Below are positions 1 through 6,873 of a stretch of 23,879 nt of DNA, piece after piece. The notes beneath the pieces were generated by a model, which made no database searches, had not been told where the DNA came from, and saw only the letters and a program-made list of their open reading frames with translations. Every line of letters begins with the position of its first letter. Position 1 is the first letter of the stretch. Position numbers and translations under genes: made by a program. Where the stretch lies: contig CAYLWV010000017.1 of assembly GCA_964387485.1 (NCBI GenBank), positions 1 to 23,879 on the forward strand. Direction: 5' to 3'. The DNA comes from Fluviibacter sp964387485 (GTDB lineage: Bacteria; Pseudomonadota; Gammaproteobacteria; Burkholderiales; Rhodocyclaceae).

Positions 1-443
1 ATAAAGTTATTCTCATCGGCAACCTGGGTGCAGACCCGGAAACCCGTTACACCACGTCTGGCGATGCCGTCTGCAATATCCGACTGGCGACCACCGATAC
101 CTGGCGAGATAAGGCCAGCGGTGAGCAGCGTGAAGCCACCGAATGGCACCGTGTCGTTTTCTACCGTCGGTTGGCAGAAATTGCCGGCCAGTACCTGAAA
201 AAAGGCTCTCAGGTCTACATTGAGGGTCGTATCAAAACCCGCAAATGGCAGGACAAAGATGGCCAGGAGCGCTACACGACTGAAGTCGAAGCGACCGAAA
301 TGAAAATGCTGGGCCGCCGTGAAGGCCAGGGTGAGCCTGTCAGTCGTGATGATCCGTTTGCGCCGGCCGCCTCAGTGGGTGGCAATGTCAGCCGTCGTCC
401 GCCGGCCAATGTGGCGGATCTGGACGACGATATTCCGTTCTGA
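1..443 (+). CDS. ssb: Single-stranded DNA-binding protein SSB (5' end cut off)
   Basis: SSB coats single-stranded DNA in replication, recombination and repair and recruits partner proteins through its C-terminal tip. The frame is open from the left edge; positions 1-2 are the end of a truncated codon and the first full codon is at position 3, giving 147 visible residues and lacking only about the first four or five. The visible N-terminus (KVILIGNLGADPETRY) is the classic start of the OB fold. The middle shows the conserved WHRVVFY and VYIEGRIKTRKWQ segments. A short Gly/Pro/Arg-rich linker leads to the acidic, hydrophobic tip DDDIPF, which is the partner-docking signal, so the 3' end is intact. 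It lies 56 bases upstream of kup on the same strand. No T-rich terminator hairpin was seen between them, so read-through is possible. Confidence 0.97.
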   Translation, partial: KVILIGNLGADPETRYTTSGDAVCNIRLATTDTWRDKASGEQREATEWHRVVFYRRLAEIAGQYLKKGSQVYIEGRIKTRKWQDKDGQERYTTEVEATEMKMLGRREGQGEPVSRDDPFAPAASVGGNVSRRPPANVADLDDDIPF

Positions 444-499
444 TCTGTTTCTAACAATTCGGCGTTAGTGTCGTTCGTTCTTGGTAGTTGGGAGTCAGT

Positions 500-2401
500 A
501 TGTCGGCAGTAACGTCGAATTCAGAACTGAGTGATAGCCAGAAAACGAGCATGAAACTGCTCGTCCTGGGGGCTCTCGGGGTGGTGTATGGTGATATCGG
601 TACCAGCCCTCTCTATGCATTCAAGGAAGTTTTTGCCGGAAATCATCCGATCCCGCTGACGGAAGCCAACGTCTTTGGTGGTCTGTCGATGATTTTCTGG
701 GCGCTGATGATCATTGTCTCGCTCAAATATGTTGTGTTTATCCTGCGTGCCGATAACCGGGGCGAAGGCGGCATGATGGCGCTGATCGCGCTGGCCCTGC
801 ATGAAGCGCAAGGAAAACCCAAACGTGCCAAATGGATCATGCTGGCCGGTATTCTGGGAACCGCGATGTTCTATGGGGATGGCATGGTCACACCGGCCAT
901 TTCCGTATTAGGCGCTGTTGAAGGTTTGGGGGTGGTTGCGCCTCAGCTGCAAAGCGTGGTGATCCCGATTTCCATTATCATTTTGGCCGGCCTGTTCCTC
1001 TTCCAGAAACATGGTACCGCGAAGGTGGGAGCCTTCTTTGGGCCGGTGATGGGTGTGTGGTTTGCGGTCCTGGCGGCTATGGGGATTTTCAATGTCGTTC
1101 AGAATCCTTATGTGCTGCTGGCATTGAACCCCATGTATGCCATCCATCTGCTCGTCGATAACCCGCATATGGCAGTGTATGCCATGGGCAGCGTGGTACT
1201 GGCCGTCACGGGGGCAGAGGCGCTCTACGCGGATATGGGGCATTTCGGACGGAAGCCGATCCGTCTGGCTTGGGCGTTCTTTGTGCTGCCGGCGCTGGTG
1301 ATCAACTATTTCGGGCAGGCGGCGTTGGTGTTGGCTAATCCGGATGCGGTTGATAATCCTTTTTACATGGGGGTGCCAGAATTCCTGCGTTTCCCACTGG
1401 TCTGTCTGGCCACTTGTGCCGCAGTCATTGCCTCGCAGGCGGTGATTACCGGAGCATTTTCAATGACGCGTCAGGCCATGCAGCTGGGCTTCGTGCCACG
1501 TATGCAGGTACAGCACACCTCGGAAAAAGAGCAGGGCCAGATTTACATGCCGGGGGTCAACTGGTTGCAGCTGACCGCGGTGATTCTGCTGGTGCTGACC
1601 TTCAAATCCTCCAATAATTTGGCCGCAGCCTACGGCTTAGCTGTAACGGGCGACATGGTCATTACCTCGCTGTTGGCGGTGGTGGTGGCCGCAAAGATCT
1701 GGAACTGGGGCTGGTACCGTGCCGCGCTGCTGTTTGCTTTCTTCCTGGTGTTTGAGTTGATCTTCCTGTGGGCTAACGTTCAGAAGATTCCGGATGGTGG
1801 CTGGTTCCCGCTGGTCGCCGGTGTGGTGATCTTTACCGTCATGACGACCTGGAAGCGCGGTCGCATGCTGTTGCGCAAGCGTTTGCGCAGTGAAGAATTG
1901 CGCCTCGATGCCTTTGTCGGCAGCCTGGCGGTGGGGATGCCGACCCGTGTGCCGGGTACGGCGATTTTCCTCAACGCCGATGTCGAAGGTGTGCCACATG
2001 CCATGCTGCACAATCTGATGCATAACAAAGTGCTCCATGAGCGCGTTGTCGTCACCAGTGTGACCATCGAAGACGTGCCGTTTGTCCCTGAAGAAGACCG
2101 TGTCGAAGTCCGCTCGTTGAAAGAAAACTTCTGGACGGTGCAGATTCGCTACGGCTTCAAGGAAGAGCCGGATGTGCCAGCTTCGCTGGCCCTGTGTGGT
2201 CAGTTCGGTTTGCCATTCAATATGATGGAAACTTCATTCTTCCTGGGCCGGGAAACGCTGATTCCAAAGCTGAATTCGGAAATGGCGTTCTGGCGTGAGA
2301 AGCTCTTCGTGACGATGTTCCGGAATGCCGACAGTGCAACCAGCTACTTCAACATTCCGACCAATCGCGTGGTCGAGCTCGGTACCCAGGTCGTTCTATA
2401 A
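500..2401 (+). CDS. kup: Kup-type low-affinity potassium uptake permease
   Basis: This inner-membrane K+ transporter of the KUP/HAK/KT family is thought to work by H+ symport. The protein is 633 residues, within the usual family range. The family signature GDIGTSPLYA is at residues 31-40, followed by about twelve hydrophobic membrane segments up to roughly residue 450. A soluble C-terminal domain of about 180 residues follows, as is usual. The start at 500 is preferred because GGGAG at 490-494 lies five bases upstream. A TTG at 488 would add four residues but overlaps that ribosome-binding site. The gene is convergent with rfaE2; the 60-base gap holds a perfect 8-bp hairpin but no T tract. 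Nothing unusual is seen in the protein. Confidence 0.96.
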   Translation: MSAVTSNSELSDSQKTSMKLLVLGALGVVYGDIGTSPLYAFKEVFAGNHPIPLTEANVFGGLSMIFWALMIIVSLKYVVFILRADNRGEGGMMALIALALHEAQGKPKRAKWIMLAGILGTAMFYGDGMVTPAISVLGAVEGLGVVAPQLQSVVIPISIIILAGLFLFQKHGTAKVGAFFGPVMGVWFAVLAAMGIFNVVQNPYVLLALNPMYAIHLLVDNPHMAVYAMGSVVLAVTGAEALYADMGHFGRKPIRLAWAFFVLPALVINYFGQAALVLANPDAVDNPFYMGVPEFLRFPLVCLATCAAVIASQAVITGAFSMTRQAMQLGFVPRMQVQHTSEKEQGQIYMPGVNWLQLTAVILLVLTFKSSNNLAAAYGLAVTGDMVITSLLAVVVAAKIWNWGWYRAALLFAFFLVFELIFLWANVQKIPDGGWFPLVAGVVIFTVMTTWKRGRMLLRKRLRSEELRLDAFVGSLAVGMPTRVPGTAIFLNADVEGVPHAMLHNLMHNKVLHERVVVTSVTIEDVPFVPEEDRVEVRSLKENFWTVQIRYGFKEEPDVPASLALCGQFGLPFNMMETSFFLGRETLIPKLNSEMAFWREKLFVTMFRNADSATSYFNIPTNRVVELGTQVVL

Positions 2402-2414
2402 GTTATTTGCCGAA

Positions 2415-2448
2415 GGCGGGTAGAGTGCTTTGTTGCGCGGTACCCGCC
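2415..2448. terminator. Hairpin between convergent kup and rfaE2
   Basis: GGCGGGTA at 2415-2422 pairs perfectly with TACCCGCC at 2441-2448 around an 18-base loop. The location between two convergent genes fits a bidirectional transcription stop. Neither strand has a T tract after the stem, so it is not a standard intrinsic terminator. It may assist Rho-dependent ending or protect 3' ends. Confidence 0.4.
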
Positions 2449-2461
2449 GAACAATAATGAC

Positions 2462-2962
2462 TTAGCTGCTGCGGATTTTATTGACCATCGCGGTCGTCGA
2501 CGTCTCATGCAGGAAGGGGATAGAGACGACCTTGCCGCCCCAGCCGCGGACTTCGGGTGCGCCCACGATGTTGTCGACCGACCAATCGCCGCCCTTGACC
2601 AGAATATCCGGTTGGCAATCGAGAATCCGTTCAATGGGCGTGTCTTCGTCAAACCAGGTGACCAGCGAAACACATTCCAGCGATGCCAGCACCGCCATCC
2701 GGTTAATTAACGGGTTGAGTGGGCGGTCGTCGCCTTTGCCCAGCCGTTTGACCGAGGCATCCGAGTTGGCGGCCACGATTAGTGAGCCACCCAGAGCGCG
2801 GGCCTGGGCCAGATAGGTCACATGACCGCGGTGCAGAATGTCGAAACAGCCGTTGGTAAAAACAATCGGCCGTGGCAACTGGGCAATACGGCTGGCCAGA
2901 TCGGTAGGCTCAACCATTTTCTGTTCGAATGCAGGGAGCGGCAGCATCGTCATGTTTTCCAT
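2462..2962 (-). CDS. rfaE2: D-glycero-beta-D-manno-heptose 1-phosphate adenylyltransferase
   Basis: This enzyme transfers AMP from ATP to heptose 1-phosphate, giving ADP-heptose for the lipopolysaccharide inner core. The protein has 166 residues and is a single cytidylyltransferase-like nucleotidyltransferase domain. The nucleotide-binding motif HRGH (HxGH type) is at residues 44-47 inside FTNGCFDILHRGH. The C-terminal TSTTAMV at 154-160 matches the usual STT-containing motif. There is no fused kinase domain, unlike enterobacterial HldE; split enzymes are normal in betaproteobacteria. A GGGG lies eight bases before the ATG at 2962, but downstream Met codons (residues 4, 6 and 16) make the exact N-terminus uncertain. 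It follows the diiron gene by 27 bases and is probably cotranscribed with it. Confidence 0.93.
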   Translation of the reverse strand: MENMTMLPLPAFEQKMVEPTDLASRIAQLPRPIVFTNGCFDILHRGHVTYLAQARALGGSLIVAANSDASVKRLGKGDDRPLNPLINRMAVLASLECVSLVTWFDEDTPIERILDCQPDILVKGGDWSVDNIVGAPEVRGWGGKVVSIPFLHETSTTAMVNKIRSS

Positions 2963-2989
2963 GGTGGTTACCCCAGGTTAAGACGTAAA

Positions 2990-3817
2990 TCAGGCCGTGG
3001 CCAGCGATTTGCGGAAACGATTCAGGTCTTGAACCGTTTCGAAGGTCTGTTCAAACAGACTCGACAGATTACGCAGAATGCCGCCGACAACCCGATCTTC
3101 GCAGGATTTATCGAATTTGATCTGGGTATCCAGCCAGTGCTCCAGCCAGCTCGGGTCGGGCATGCGGCTTTGAACTGTATCCTGCGGATAGAGTTCTTTG
3201 TTCACGTGCAGGTTCGTCGGGTGCAGCGCTTTCTGGGTTCTGGCTGAACTGGCCATCAGCACGCCGATCTTGGCAAAAGCCTGAGCGGCTTCCTTGCCAC
3301 AGTTATCCAGCGCTTTTTTCATGTACTTGAGATAGGCGCCACCGTGGCGGGCCTCATCTCGCGACAGGAAGTCGTAAATCTTCTTGATGACCGGTTCGGT
3401 GTGCCATTCCGCTGCACGGCGGTACCACTGCGTCAGGCGCACTTCACCGCAGAAATGCAGCATCAGGGTTTCCAGCTTGGGAGCCGGGTCAAATTCGAAG
3501 CGCACGGCGTGTAGCTCTGCCTCCGTCGGACAGAGAGCCGGGCGGAAGCGCCGCAGGTACTCCATCAGGGCCAGTGCATGCTTCTGTTCTTCGTAGAACC
3601 AGATGCTCATGAAGGCGCTGAAGTCAGAGTCGTCACGGTTGTCGCGCAGAAACATTTCGGTCGCCGGCAGGGCAGCCCATTCCGTAATGGCGTTGTATTT
3701 GATCGTGAGCGCCTGTTCCTCGGTCAACTGAGCGGCATCAAACTCGCTCCAGGGCACATCGTCGGCCATGGACCAACGGGCTTTTTCGAGGCTGTGATAA
3801 AGGTCGTGGTAGAGCAT
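2990..3817 (-). CDS. Ferritin-like diiron protein, acyl-ACP-desaturase-like, substrate unknown
   Basis: The protein has 275 residues, is soluble and almost wholly helical, with no signal peptide or membrane segment. It carries the full set of six carboxylate and histidine ligands of a four-helix-bundle diiron site of the acyl-ACP-desaturase type: E46, E77/H80 in the EExxH motif EEQKH (76-80), E125, and E155/H158 in DEARH (154-158). An active O2-activating diiron centre is therefore expected. Spacing fits desaturase/ferritin-like oxidases better than iron-storage ferritin. Relatives are usually annotated only as ferritin or ferritin-like. The substrate cannot be read from sequence. It is upstream of rfaE2 and divergent from mlaF, so an envelope-lipid role is a guess. 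No Shine-Dalgarno sequence precedes the ATG; an 11-base direct repeat overlaps it. M17 is an alternative start, also without a good ribosome-binding site. Confidence 0.85.
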   Translation of the reverse strand: MLYHDLYHSLEKARWSMADDVPWSEFDAAQLTEEQALTIKYNAITEWAALPATEMFLRDNRDDSDFSAFMSIWFYEEQKHALALMEYLRRFRPALCPTEAELHAVRFEFDPAPKLETLMLHFCGEVRLTQWYRRAAEWHTEPVIKKIYDFLSRDEARHGGAYLKYMKKALDNCGKEAAQAFAKIGVLMASSARTQKALHPTNLHVNKELYPQDTVQSRMPDPSWLEHWLDTQIKFDKSCEDRVVGGILRNLSSLFEQTFETVQDLNRFRKSLATA

Positions 3818-3849
3818 GGGTCAGATCAAATGAAGGCGATGGGTCAGAT
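3816..3849 (-). repeat. 11-base direct repeat in the leader of the diiron gene
   Basis: Read on the minus strand, ATCTGACCCAT occurs at 3849-3839 and again at 3826-3816. The second copy includes the first two bases of the start codon at 3817-3815. The copies are 23 bases apart start to start. The spacing and position suggest a binding site in the leader, or chance duplication. Confidence 0.6.
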
Positions 3850-3856
3850 AGGCGGG

Positions 3857-3865
3857 ATTCTATCA
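3857..3865 (-). promoter_or_regulatory. Extended -10 promoter candidate for the diiron protein and rfaE2
   Basis: On the minus strand the sequence reads TGA followed by TAGAAT, an extended -10 element five of six to TATAAT. A weak -35 (TTCACT) lies about 19 bases upstream. Transcription would start near 3850, leaving a leader of about 33 bases that consists largely of the two direct-repeat copies. Confidence 0.4.
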
Positions 3866-3958
3866 ATCAGCATTGTTTTTTAGTGAATAAGTTGCGCGTA
3901 TCGCGGTATTTTTCTGGGCGTTCCGGGGGGATAACTGCCAGAACTCCGGGCCGGTGGG

Positions 3959-3967
3959 TGATAGAAT
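3959..3967 (+). promoter_or_regulatory. Extended -10 promoter candidate for the mla operon
   Basis: TGA plus TAGAAT lies 36 bases before the mlaF ATG, giving the same nine bases as the divergent candidate at 3857-3865. No good -35 box is visible, which is typical of extended -10 promoters. The 186-base gap between the diiron gene and mlaF should contain both divergent promoters. I see no other feature there. Confidence 0.4.
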
Positions 3968-4003
3968 TAAAAAGTTGAGTTATCCATAGAAAAACCGTTG
4001 CCC

Positions 4004-4807
4004 ATGCCGACATCCTTTGTAGAAATCAGTGGCCTCGATTTCGCCTATGGCGAACGGCCGGTGCTTTCCGGGGTTTCGATGCAGCTGCCCAAAGGCAAGC
4101 TGACGGCCATTATGGGTGGATCCGGTTGTGGCAAAACCACATTGCTCCGATTGATGGCCGGCCAGATTCAGCCGACCCGGGGCAGTTTGAAGGTGGACGG
4201 CCAGGAAGTCAGCCTTCTGGATGAGAAAGCGCTCTATGGCATGCGCCGACGTATGGGCATGCTGTTCCAGTTCGGCGCGCTGTTTACGGATCTGAATGTT
4301 TTCGACAACGTGGCGTTTCCGTTGCGTGAGCACACGCAGCTGCCGGAATCGGCAATTCGTGACCTCGTCCTTCTCAAGCTGGAGGCCGTAGGTTTGCGTG
4401 GGGCGGCAGGGCTGATGCCGGCCGAACTGTCGGGTGGTATGGCCCGCCGTGTTGCACTGGCCCGTTCGGTGGCCCTGGATCCGGAGCTCATTCTCTTTGA
4501 CGAACCCTTTACAGGGCTGGACCCCATTTCACTGTCGATTATCGCCACGCTCATTCGCCGCTTGACGGATGCCCTGGGCGCGACATCGGTCATGGTGACG
4601 CATGATGTGCATGAGTCCCTGGCCGTGGTTGATTATGTGTACTTCATGTCGGCGGGTCGCGTGGTGGGTTCGGGTACACCGCAAGAGATCCGGGTTTCGG
4701 CCGACCCCTATGTCTATCAGTTTGTTCATGCTCAGCCCGATGGCCCGGTCCATTTCCACTATCCGGCCCCCGTGCTGGATGATGAACTGATGGCGGGGGG
4801 GTATTAA
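4004..4807 (+). CDS. mlaF: MlaF, ATPase of the Mla phospholipid transporter
   Basis: This is the cytoplasmic ATPase that drives the MlaFEDB inner-membrane complex, part of the system keeping phospholipids out of the outer leaflet of the outer membrane. It has 267 residues. Walker A GGSGCGKTT is at 38-46, the Q-loop glutamine at 89, the signature LSGGM at 142-146, Walker B ending DEP at 166-168, and the switch histidine at 200; all are intact. ATG 4004 is taken over TTG 3998 on codon preference; neither has a clear ribosome-binding site. The stop overlaps the mlaE ATG by one base (TAATG). A run of seven G at 4795-4801, just before the stop, is the ribosome-binding site of mlaE and also has the layout of a slippery site. 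Confidence 0.96.
   Translation: MPTSFVEISGLDFAYGERPVLSGVSMQLPKGKLTAIMGGSGCGKTTLLRLMAGQIQPTRGSLKVDGQEVSLLDEKALYGMRRRMGMLFQFGALFTDLNVFDNVAFPLREHTQLPESAIRDLVLLKLEAVGLRGAAGLMPAELSGGMARRVALARSVALDPELILFDEPFTGLDPISLSIIATLIRRLTDALGATSVMVTHDVHESLAVVDYVYFMSAGRVVGSGTPQEIRVSADPYVYQFVHAQPDGPVHFHYPAPVLDDELMAGGY
4795..4801 (+). promoter_or_regulatory. G7 tract: mlaE ribosome-binding site and possible slippery site
   Basis: Seven G residues end five bases before the mlaE ATG, so they can serve as its Shine-Dalgarno sequence. In the mlaF frame the tract is split as G GGG GGG, the X XXY YYZ layout of -1 frameshift heptamers. A -1 slip, or insertion of one G during transcription, bypasses the mlaF stop and enters mlaE in its own frame at ATG 4807. 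Confidence 0.5.
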
Positions 4808-5598
4808 TGCGAGCGCTGGCACAATTCCTGTCCCGTCTGGGTGCCGGTACGATCGACCGCGTCTGGCGTTTGGGCTTTGCCGCACGCTTCTTCTGGGCGA
4901 TGCTCTCCCACTCGGCAGAAACCTTCCGCCGGCCGCGATTATTGTTGCGCGAGCTGTATACCAGTGGCGTGCTGTCCCTCATCATTATTCTGGTGTCGGG
5001 TTTGTTCGTTGGCCTGGTGCTCGGACTGCAGGGTTATGACACCCTCCAGCGCTACGGTTCGTCCGAGGCCCTGGGGATTCTGGTGGCTTTGTCGCTGGTG
5101 CGCGAGCTGGGGCCGGTGGTGGCCGCATTGCTGTTTGCGTCCCGGGCCGGTTCGTCGATCACCGCGGAAGTCGGATTGATGAAGGCTACAGAGCAGTTGA
5201 CGGCCATGGACATGATGGCGGTTAACCCTGTCGCCAGAATCATGGCGCCGCGCTTCTGGGGTGGGGTGATTTCCATGCCCTTGCTGGCGGCCTTGTTTAC
5301 CGCAGCTGGGATTTTTGGTGGTTGGCTGATCGGTGTGATCTTCATCGGTGTGGATGAAGGGGCTTTCTGGGCGCAGATGCAGGCCAACGTGAATTTCCGC
5401 GATGATGTATTCAATGGCATCATTAAGAGCGCGGTATTTGGCGTGGCGGTCTCGCTGATTGCCGTATTTGAAGGTTTTGATGCAATACCGACTGCCGAAG
5501 GGGTATCGCGTGCGATTACCCGGACGGTGGTTACGTCAGCGCTGGCCATACTGGCGCTGGATTTTGTGCTGACGTCGTTTATGTTCCGAGGCTTATGA
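4807..5598 (+). CDS. mlaE: MlaE, permease of the Mla phospholipid transporter
   Basis: This is the inner-membrane core subunit that forms the lipid pathway with MlaD and is powered by MlaF. It has 263 residues, the usual size. The family core runs from about residue 60 to 145, with GLVLGLQGYDTL, LVRELGPVVAALLFASRAGS and the following AEVGLMKATEQ. Five or six hydrophobic membrane segments are visible. The N-terminal amphipathic part (about 1-35) is the interfacial helix typical of the family. Translation is coupled on both sides: its ATG overlaps the mlaF stop, and its stop lies inside the first codons of mlaD (ATGATG). Confidence 0.96.
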   Translation: MRALAQFLSRLGAGTIDRVWRLGFAARFFWAMLSHSAETFRRPRLLLRELYTSGVLSLIIILVSGLFVGLVLGLQGYDTLQRYGSSEALGILVALSLVRELGPVVAALLFASRAGSSITAEVGLMKATEQLTAMDMMAVNPVARIMAPRFWGGVISMPLLAALFTAAGIFGGWLIGVIFIGVDEGAFWAQMQANVNFRDDVFNGIIKSAVFGVAVSLIAVFEGFDAIPTAEGVSRAITRTVVTSALAILALDFVLTSFMFRGL

Positions 5599-6077
5599 TG
5601 AACCGCAAGGTAATGGATCTCTGGGTAGGCATTTTTGTGGCAATCAGCTTTGCCGCAGTCCTCTTTCTGGCGCTGAAAGTCAGTAACTTTTCAGCCAGCA
5701 GCTTTGCCAGCACCTATGAAATCACCGCCAAGTTCGACAATATTGGTGGCCTCAAAGTACGCGGCCCGGTCAAGAGTGCCGGCGTGGTGGTGGGGCGTGT
5801 TGCCGACATCCGGTTCGACCCGCAGACCTATGAAGCCAACGTGGTGCTGCGCATCGACAGCCAGTACGCGTTTCCCAGAGACACCTTTGCCTCGATCCTG
5901 ACATCCGGTCTGCTGGGTGAGCAGTACATCGGTTTGGATGCGGGCGGCGATGAACGCATGATTCCTCCGGGCGGTAAGCTTGCTAAAACGCAATCGGCGA
6001 TCGTGCTGGAAAAACTGATCAGCCAGTTCCTGTTTAACAAGGCTTCGGAAGGCAAGAAAGATGCAGCAAAAGAGTAA
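5595..6077 (+). CDS. mlaD: MlaD, MCE-domain subunit of the Mla transporter
   Basis: MlaD is anchored in the inner membrane by one N-terminal helix (about residues 8-28). It carries a periplasmic MCE domain (about 38-118) that assembles into a hexameric ring giving phospholipids a hydrophobic channel. The protein has 160 residues, close to the usual single-MCE size. Conserved elements include the FDNIGGLKVRGPVKSAGVVVG segment after the membrane helix and the LTSGLLGEQYIGL loop. A hydrophobic helix near 135-147 matches the pore-forming C-terminal helix. Adjacent ATG codons at 5595 and 5598 are both possible starts; both overlap the mlaE stop region. Its 3' end overlaps mlaA by 17 bases, and the mlaA ribosome-binding site is inside mlaD. 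Confidence 0.95.
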   Translation: MMNRKVMDLWVGIFVAISFAAVLFLALKVSNFSASSFASTYEITAKFDNIGGLKVRGPVKSAGVVVGRVADIRFDPQTYEANVVLRIDSQYAFPRDTFASILTSGLLGEQYIGLDAGGDERMIPPGGKLAKTQSAIVLEKLISQFLFNKASEGKKDAAKE

Positions 6078-6864
6078 GATGACTCTGCGTGGCTGGTGTG
6101 CCGCTCTGGCCCTGGTTGCCGGCCTGACAGGCTGTGCGACGACCGAAACCGCGAATCCGCGTGACCCGTGGGAAGGCTATAACCGCGGCATGTTCCAGGT
6201 CAATGAAGCGCTGGATACCGCCATCATCAAGCCGGTTGCCGTGAGCTACGATTTCATTCTGCCGGAGCCGATCCGCATCCTGGTCACCAATTTCTTCTCG
6301 AATATCGGTGATGTCATGATCGGGGTGAACGACCTGTTGCAGGGTCGTGGCGAGCAGGCTTTCAACGACCTCGGTCGTGTGGTTATCAACACCACGTTGG
6401 GTTTTGGTGGTTTGTTTGACGTGGCGGGTAATGCCGGCTGGTATAAAAACGATAATGATTTTGGTGTGACCTTTGGTCGTTGGGGTGTGCCTTCGGGCCC
6501 GTATTTTGTGTTGCCCATTCTGGGACCGAGCAATGTACGCGATACCTTTGGCTGGGCGGCAGATATCGCGGCCAGCCCGATTGATCTGATTTTCAGAGAC
6601 CCCACCGCGTATTACACAGCATGGGGTGTGCGATTCCTCAACACCCGTGCCAATCTGCTGCCGGCTGAAAAAATCATCGAAGAGGCGGCTACCGATAAAT
6701 ACAGTTATCTGCGCGACGCCTTTATGCAGAACCGCCTCAACCTGATTCACGATGGCGCGCCGCCACCAGGGCTGGATGTTGCGGAAGCGTCGGAACAACC
6801 GGATGCGGTGCAAAAGACCGCTGTTTCTGTACAACCTGCTGACGCACCGGCTATCGCGCAGTAA
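6061..6864 (+). CDS. mlaA: MlaA (VacJ), outer-membrane lipoprotein of the Mla system
   Basis: MlaA sits in the outer membrane as a ring-shaped lipoprotein that removes misplaced phospholipids and passes them to MlaC. It has 267 residues. The signal peptide ends in the lipobox LTGC, with the lipidated Cys at residue 25, followed by the family hallmark DPWEGYNRGMF. The central NTTLGFGGLFDVA and FGRWGVPSGPYFVLPILGPS segments are typical. The C-terminal 40 residues are a low-complexity Ala/Pro/Gln tail. GGAAGG at 6047-6052 supports the start at 6061, though M7 (6079) is possible. Placement between mlaD and mlaC, rather than at a distant locus as in E. coli, puts the whole pathway in one operon. 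Confidence 0.96.
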   Translation: MQQKSKMTLRGWCAALALVAGLTGCATTETANPRDPWEGYNRGMFQVNEALDTAIIKPVAVSYDFILPEPIRILVTNFFSNIGDVMIGVNDLLQGRGEQAFNDLGRVVINTTLGFGGLFDVAGNAGWYKNDNDFGVTFGRWGVPSGPYFVLPILGPSNVRDTFGWAADIAASPIDLIFRDPTAYYTAWGVRFLNTRANLLPAEKIIEEAATDKYSYLRDAFMQNRLNLIHDGAPPPGLDVAEASEQPDAVQKTAVSVQPADAPAIAQ

Positions 6865-6873
6865 AATGCTGGA

